From Pseudomonas antarctica (lineage in GTDB: Bacteria; Pseudomonadota; Gammaproteobacteria; Pseudomonadales; Pseudomonadaceae), in contig NZ_CP015600.1 of NCBI RefSeq assembly GCF_001647715.1, positions 1,798,001 through 1,862,000 of the forward strand: 64,000 nt of DNA, in the 5' to 3' direction. Under the pieces are notes generated by a model. The model was not told the DNA's origin. It searched no databases and was given only the letters and a program-made list of their open reading frames with translations. Shown piece by piece: positions 62,113 through 64,000 of this stretch (positions are counted from its first letter, which is position 1; the number at the start of each line of letters is the position of its first letter). Both the position numbers and the translations under genes were made by a program.

Positions 62113-62191
62113 GGGCGTGTTTTAGGGCGTTTTCAGGCGTTTTTGAAGGCTCGGTGGTACGATGTACCACCTAAGAACTGACGCGTACCAC
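62113..62191. promoter_or_regulatory. Candidate operator and arm-type sites before the integrase
   Basis: Three short direct repeats GGCGT(G)TTTT at 62114, 62126 and 62136, then the perfect palindrome GGTGGTACGATGTACCACC (62153-62171) and a further GTACCAC at 62185-62191. The third half-site is 21 bases from the second, and eight bases from the integrase start. Confidence 0.6.
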
Positions 62192-62198
62192 TTTCTAT

Positions 62199-63350
62199 AT
62201 GGCGACTATCAGGGCAAGAAAACTGGCGGATGGGACTGTGAGCTACACGGCTCAAATCCGCATCAAACGCGACGGAGTGCAAGTCTACCAAGAGAGCCAG
62301 ACCTTCGCCCGAAAACAGGCCGCCCAGGCTTGGGCGCGTAAGCGCGAAACGGAGCTGGATGAGCCAGGTGCGATCGAGCGGGCGACCCGCAAAGGCGCCA
62401 CGGTCAAAGAGATGAATGCTCGGTACCTGGTCGAGGTCGAAAAAGCCCGACCATTGGGCAAGACCAAGCGCGCGACGCTGACAGCCATCGGCGAGACATA
62501 CCTAGGCCAGTTGACCGATACAGACATCACCACCCAGACCCTCGTCGACTTTGCTCTTTGGCGAATGAGCAAGGAGGGCGGCGGGGTTCAGCCTCAAACA
62601 ACCGGTAATGACCTGGCGCACCTCGGGGCTGTTCTGGCGATTGCCAAAGATGCGTGGGGGTACCAGGTCGATCCGCTCGCGATGGGCGGCGCTCGGCGGG
62701 TACTGAGGAAGCTGGGCTACAACCTGAAAAGCCGCGAACGTGACCGCCGGCCGACGTTGGACGAGCTGGGAAAGGTGCTGACGCACTATCAGGCCATGCA
62801 GGCGAGGCGCCCGACTGTCACCAATATGCTGAAAGTCGTTGGCTTTGCGCTGTTCTCCACTCGTCGGCTAGATGAAATAACCCGTATTCGCTGGGCGGAC
62901 GTCGACGAGCCTGGTCAGCGTGTGCTGGTGCGCGACATGAAAAACCCCGGTCAGAAGATCGGCAACGATGTTTGGTGTTATCTGCCGGACGAAGCGTGGC
63001 AGATCCTCCAGACCATGCCCAAGGCCGGCGAAGACATATTTCCCTACAGCCCTGACTCGATATCCACATCCTGGGCGAAAGCGTGCAAGTTCCTGGAGAT
63101 CTCAGATTTGCACTTCCACGACCTACGCCATGAAGGTATCAGCCGTCTGTTTGAAATGGACTGGGATATCCCACGTGTGGCGAGTGTTTCCGGACACAGG
63201 GATTGGAATTCGATGCGGCGATACACGCACTTGCGTGGCAAGGGAGATCGTTATTTGGCGTGGGAATGGCACGAGAAGATATTGAGGGCGCCCGTCCAGC
63301 TGGGCGCCGCATCAATGAAGTGGCTCAAACGACGTGTTTTAACCCGTTGA
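62199..63350 (+). CDS. Tyrosine recombinase / phage integrase
   Basis: A 383-residue integrase. An N-terminal arm-binding region (MATIRARKLADGTVSYTAQI) and a SAM-like core-binding part (about residues 70-165) precede the catalytic domain: first Arg in FSTRRLDEI near residue 228, HDLRHEGISR with H-x-x-R, GHRDWNSMRRYTH with the His and the nucleophile Tyr. The start lacks a clear ribosome site. Its position against dusA matches the dusA-associated integrases. Its 3' end overlaps the convergent PrtN-like gene by 26 bases. Confidence 0.93.
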   Translation: MATIRARKLADGTVSYTAQIRIKRDGVQVYQESQTFARKQAAQAWARKRETELDEPGAIERATRKGATVKEMNARYLVEVEKARPLGKTKRATLTAIGETYLGQLTDTDITTQTLVDFALWRMSKEGGGVQPQTTGNDLAHLGAVLAIAKDAWGYQVDPLAMGGARRVLRKLGYNLKSRERDRRPTLDELGKVLTHYQAMQARRPTVTNMLKVVGFALFSTRRLDEITRIRWADVDEPGQRVLVRDMKNPGQKIGNDVWCYLPDEAWQILQTMPKAGEDIFPYSPDSISTSWAKACKFLEISDLHFHDLRHEGISRLFEMDWDIPRVASVSGHRDWNSMRRYTHLRGKGDRYLAWEWHEKILRAPVQLGAASMKWLKRRVLTR

Positions 63351-63600
63351 GTTGGTTGTGCTCTTTAACCGCAGCGGCGCGCTGCAGGTCGAGATAAGCC
63401 GCCAGGTCAGTCAGGTGTATGCCTTTGGCAGATTTTTGGCTTTTTTCCAGGCGGGTGATAGGCAGCTTGATCTGACCACTCATCACCTTGCGCTGGAACA
63501 TATCCGGCGTCAGGTGTGTGAAGTAATCCCGGCACACCAGCTCCAGCGAGATGATCGCTTGACCATCGTATTGGGCCATCAGGATGAAAGATGTCTTCAT
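63325..63600 (-). CDS. PrtN-family activator (pyocin activator-like)
   Basis: A 91-residue protein that matches the pyocin activator PrtN along most of its length: FILMAQYDGQAIISLELVC, then YFTHLTPDMFQRKVMSGQIK and KSQKSAKGIHLTDLAAYLD. PrtN binds P boxes to switch on pyocin genes after RecA-mediated loss of PrtR. AGGGGATCATC precedes the chosen ATG (63600); a longer frame to 63696 overlaps the next gene. In a prophage the protein probably activates element genes. No P box was confirmed. Confidence 0.85.
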   Translation of the reverse strand: MKTSFILMAQYDGQAIISLELVCRDYFTHLTPDMFQRKVMSGQIKLPITRLEKSQKSAKGIHLTDLAAYLDLQRAAAVKEHNQLNGLKHVV

Positions 63601-63610
63601 GATGATCCCC

Positions 63611-63862
63611 TTACATTCGAAAAGATTGATGAATGAACGACGGCGGAGCCTTATGTTCTGCGGGTTTCGCTCCATTGCCTTGGATCTCGCAAACAAACCG
63701 ATGCCGCTCCCGATTGGGGGCAGTCATTGCCTCTGTCAGGCCCTTTAAGGCGTCGCTGCATTGCTCATTGGCGTAAGGGCCATTCCAGCTATCAACCTTC
63801 ACCACCTGGCAATCCGTCCGGGTAGCATCCATGCACAGATAAAGAAGAAGGAATACTGTCAT
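63611..63862 (-). CDS. Small exported Cys-containing protein, function unknown
   Basis: An 83-residue protein with a short hydrophobic start (MTVFLLLYLCMDATRTDCQ) that could be a signal peptide, four Cys (residues about 10, 18, 35, 58) and many polar residues. CGGAGGTTAGCGT gives a strong ribosome site. It is the second gene of a minus-strand series: the preceding frame ends three bases before its start. I know no family. It may be a prophage-specific accessory protein. Confidence 0.7.
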   Translation of the reverse strand: MTVFLLLYLCMDATRTDCQVVKVDSWNGPYANEQCSDALKGLTEAMTAPNRERHRFVCEIQGNGAKPAEHKAPPSFIHQSFRM

Positions 63863-63865
63863 ACG

Positions 63866-64000
63866 CTAACCTCCGATGAGCATGCGCGTCAGCGCATTGG
63901 GCTGGCCGTCGGGTGTCAGCTTGTCGAGTGGTTGGGTGATGGTGCGGCCGGTTGCTGCACGCAAGGTGGCAACGTTACCGTCGATCCCTACTATCACGCC
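63866..64000 (-). CDS. Partial phage-type gene, C-terminal 44 residues
   Basis: An open frame on the minus strand runs into the window edge and stops at TAG (63866-63868). The visible residues include VGIDGNVATLRAATGRTITQ and LTRMLIGG. It lies in a tight series with the small exported gene and the PrtN gene. The protein is not recognised; the gene continues beyond 64000. Confidence 0.55.
   Translation of the reverse strand, partial: GVIVGIDGNVATLRAATGRTITQPLDKLTPDGQPNALTRMLIGG

Larger units (their letters stand above)
62096..64000. mobile_element. Left end of a dusA-integrated prophage or genomic island (continues past the window)
   Basis: An integrase gene directly against the 5' end of dusA, followed by a PrtN-type regulator and small phage-like genes on the opposite strand. 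The far boundary is not in the window. The exact attachment core cannot be set without the other end; it probably lies in or near the conserved 5' part of dusA (about 62000-62110). Confidence 0.75.

Overview
The window is chromosomal DNA of a fluorescent Pseudomonas, most likely of the P. fluorescens group. Gene order follows the P. aeruginosa PAO1 neighbourhoods acnA-rlmM-tusA, slt-uup-usp-fadBA-topA-lexA-sulA-psrA-nagZ-mfd-gap-sthA-lolCDE and copSR-queF-mlaA-tal-dusA as I remember them. Base composition is high in GC, and the intergenic gaps are full of REP/REPIN palindromes of the GTGGGAGCNGGCTTGC type known from this group. Coding density is high, with 55 supported protein genes including the two cut by the window edges. 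No rRNA, tRNA or CRISPR array is visible.

Layout. 1-6.9 kb: the 3' part of an oxoprolinase/carboxyltransferase gene, a MoxR-VWA pair, a DUF748 protein, cysM and an LpxO-like lipid A hydroxylase. 7-14.4 kb: acnA, rlmM, tusA, a MATE exporter, pdxB. 14.7-17.3 kb: an MsbA-like ABC exporter and an orphan Fic protein, the latter probably acquired. 17.4-30.7 kb: slt, the ABC-F gene uup, a universal stress protein, the fatty acid oxidation operon fadBA, topA and small conserved genes. 31-34.2 kb: the SOS operon lexA-sulA with two LexA boxes, the TetR regulator psrA with two PsrA-type palindromes in its own promoter, and nagZ. 34.3-42.9 kb: a SWIM/SNF2 helicase, csiV, mfd and a long glyceraldehyde-3-phosphate dehydrogenase. 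43-51.5 kb: an MHS-type transporter, sthA, a glycerophosphodiesterase, a PilZ protein and lolCDE. 51.6-54.3 kb: a copper module (copS, copR, a cupredoxin and an exact CopR box). 54.4-61 kb: queF, a HAD-like protein lacking its catalytic motif, mlaA, a SpoIIE-phosphatase/STAS signalling pair and tal.

The right end (62.1-64 kb) is the start of an integrated element, probably a prophage. A tyrosine integrase sits against the 5' end of dusA, a known integration target, followed by a PrtN-family activator and small phage-type genes running out of the window.

The observations most worth following are a four-unit tandem array with an exact 73-bp period, one REP per unit, between tal and dusA; the operator-like repeats in front of the integrase; the double PsrA operator and a matching near-consensus site before fadBA; the mosaic and inverted-order REP pairs; the HAD-like protein without its nucleophile; and a strong terminator inside lolCDE. 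I did not find a clearly new multi-gene system; the unexplored part of the prophage beyond 64 kb is the most likely place for one.
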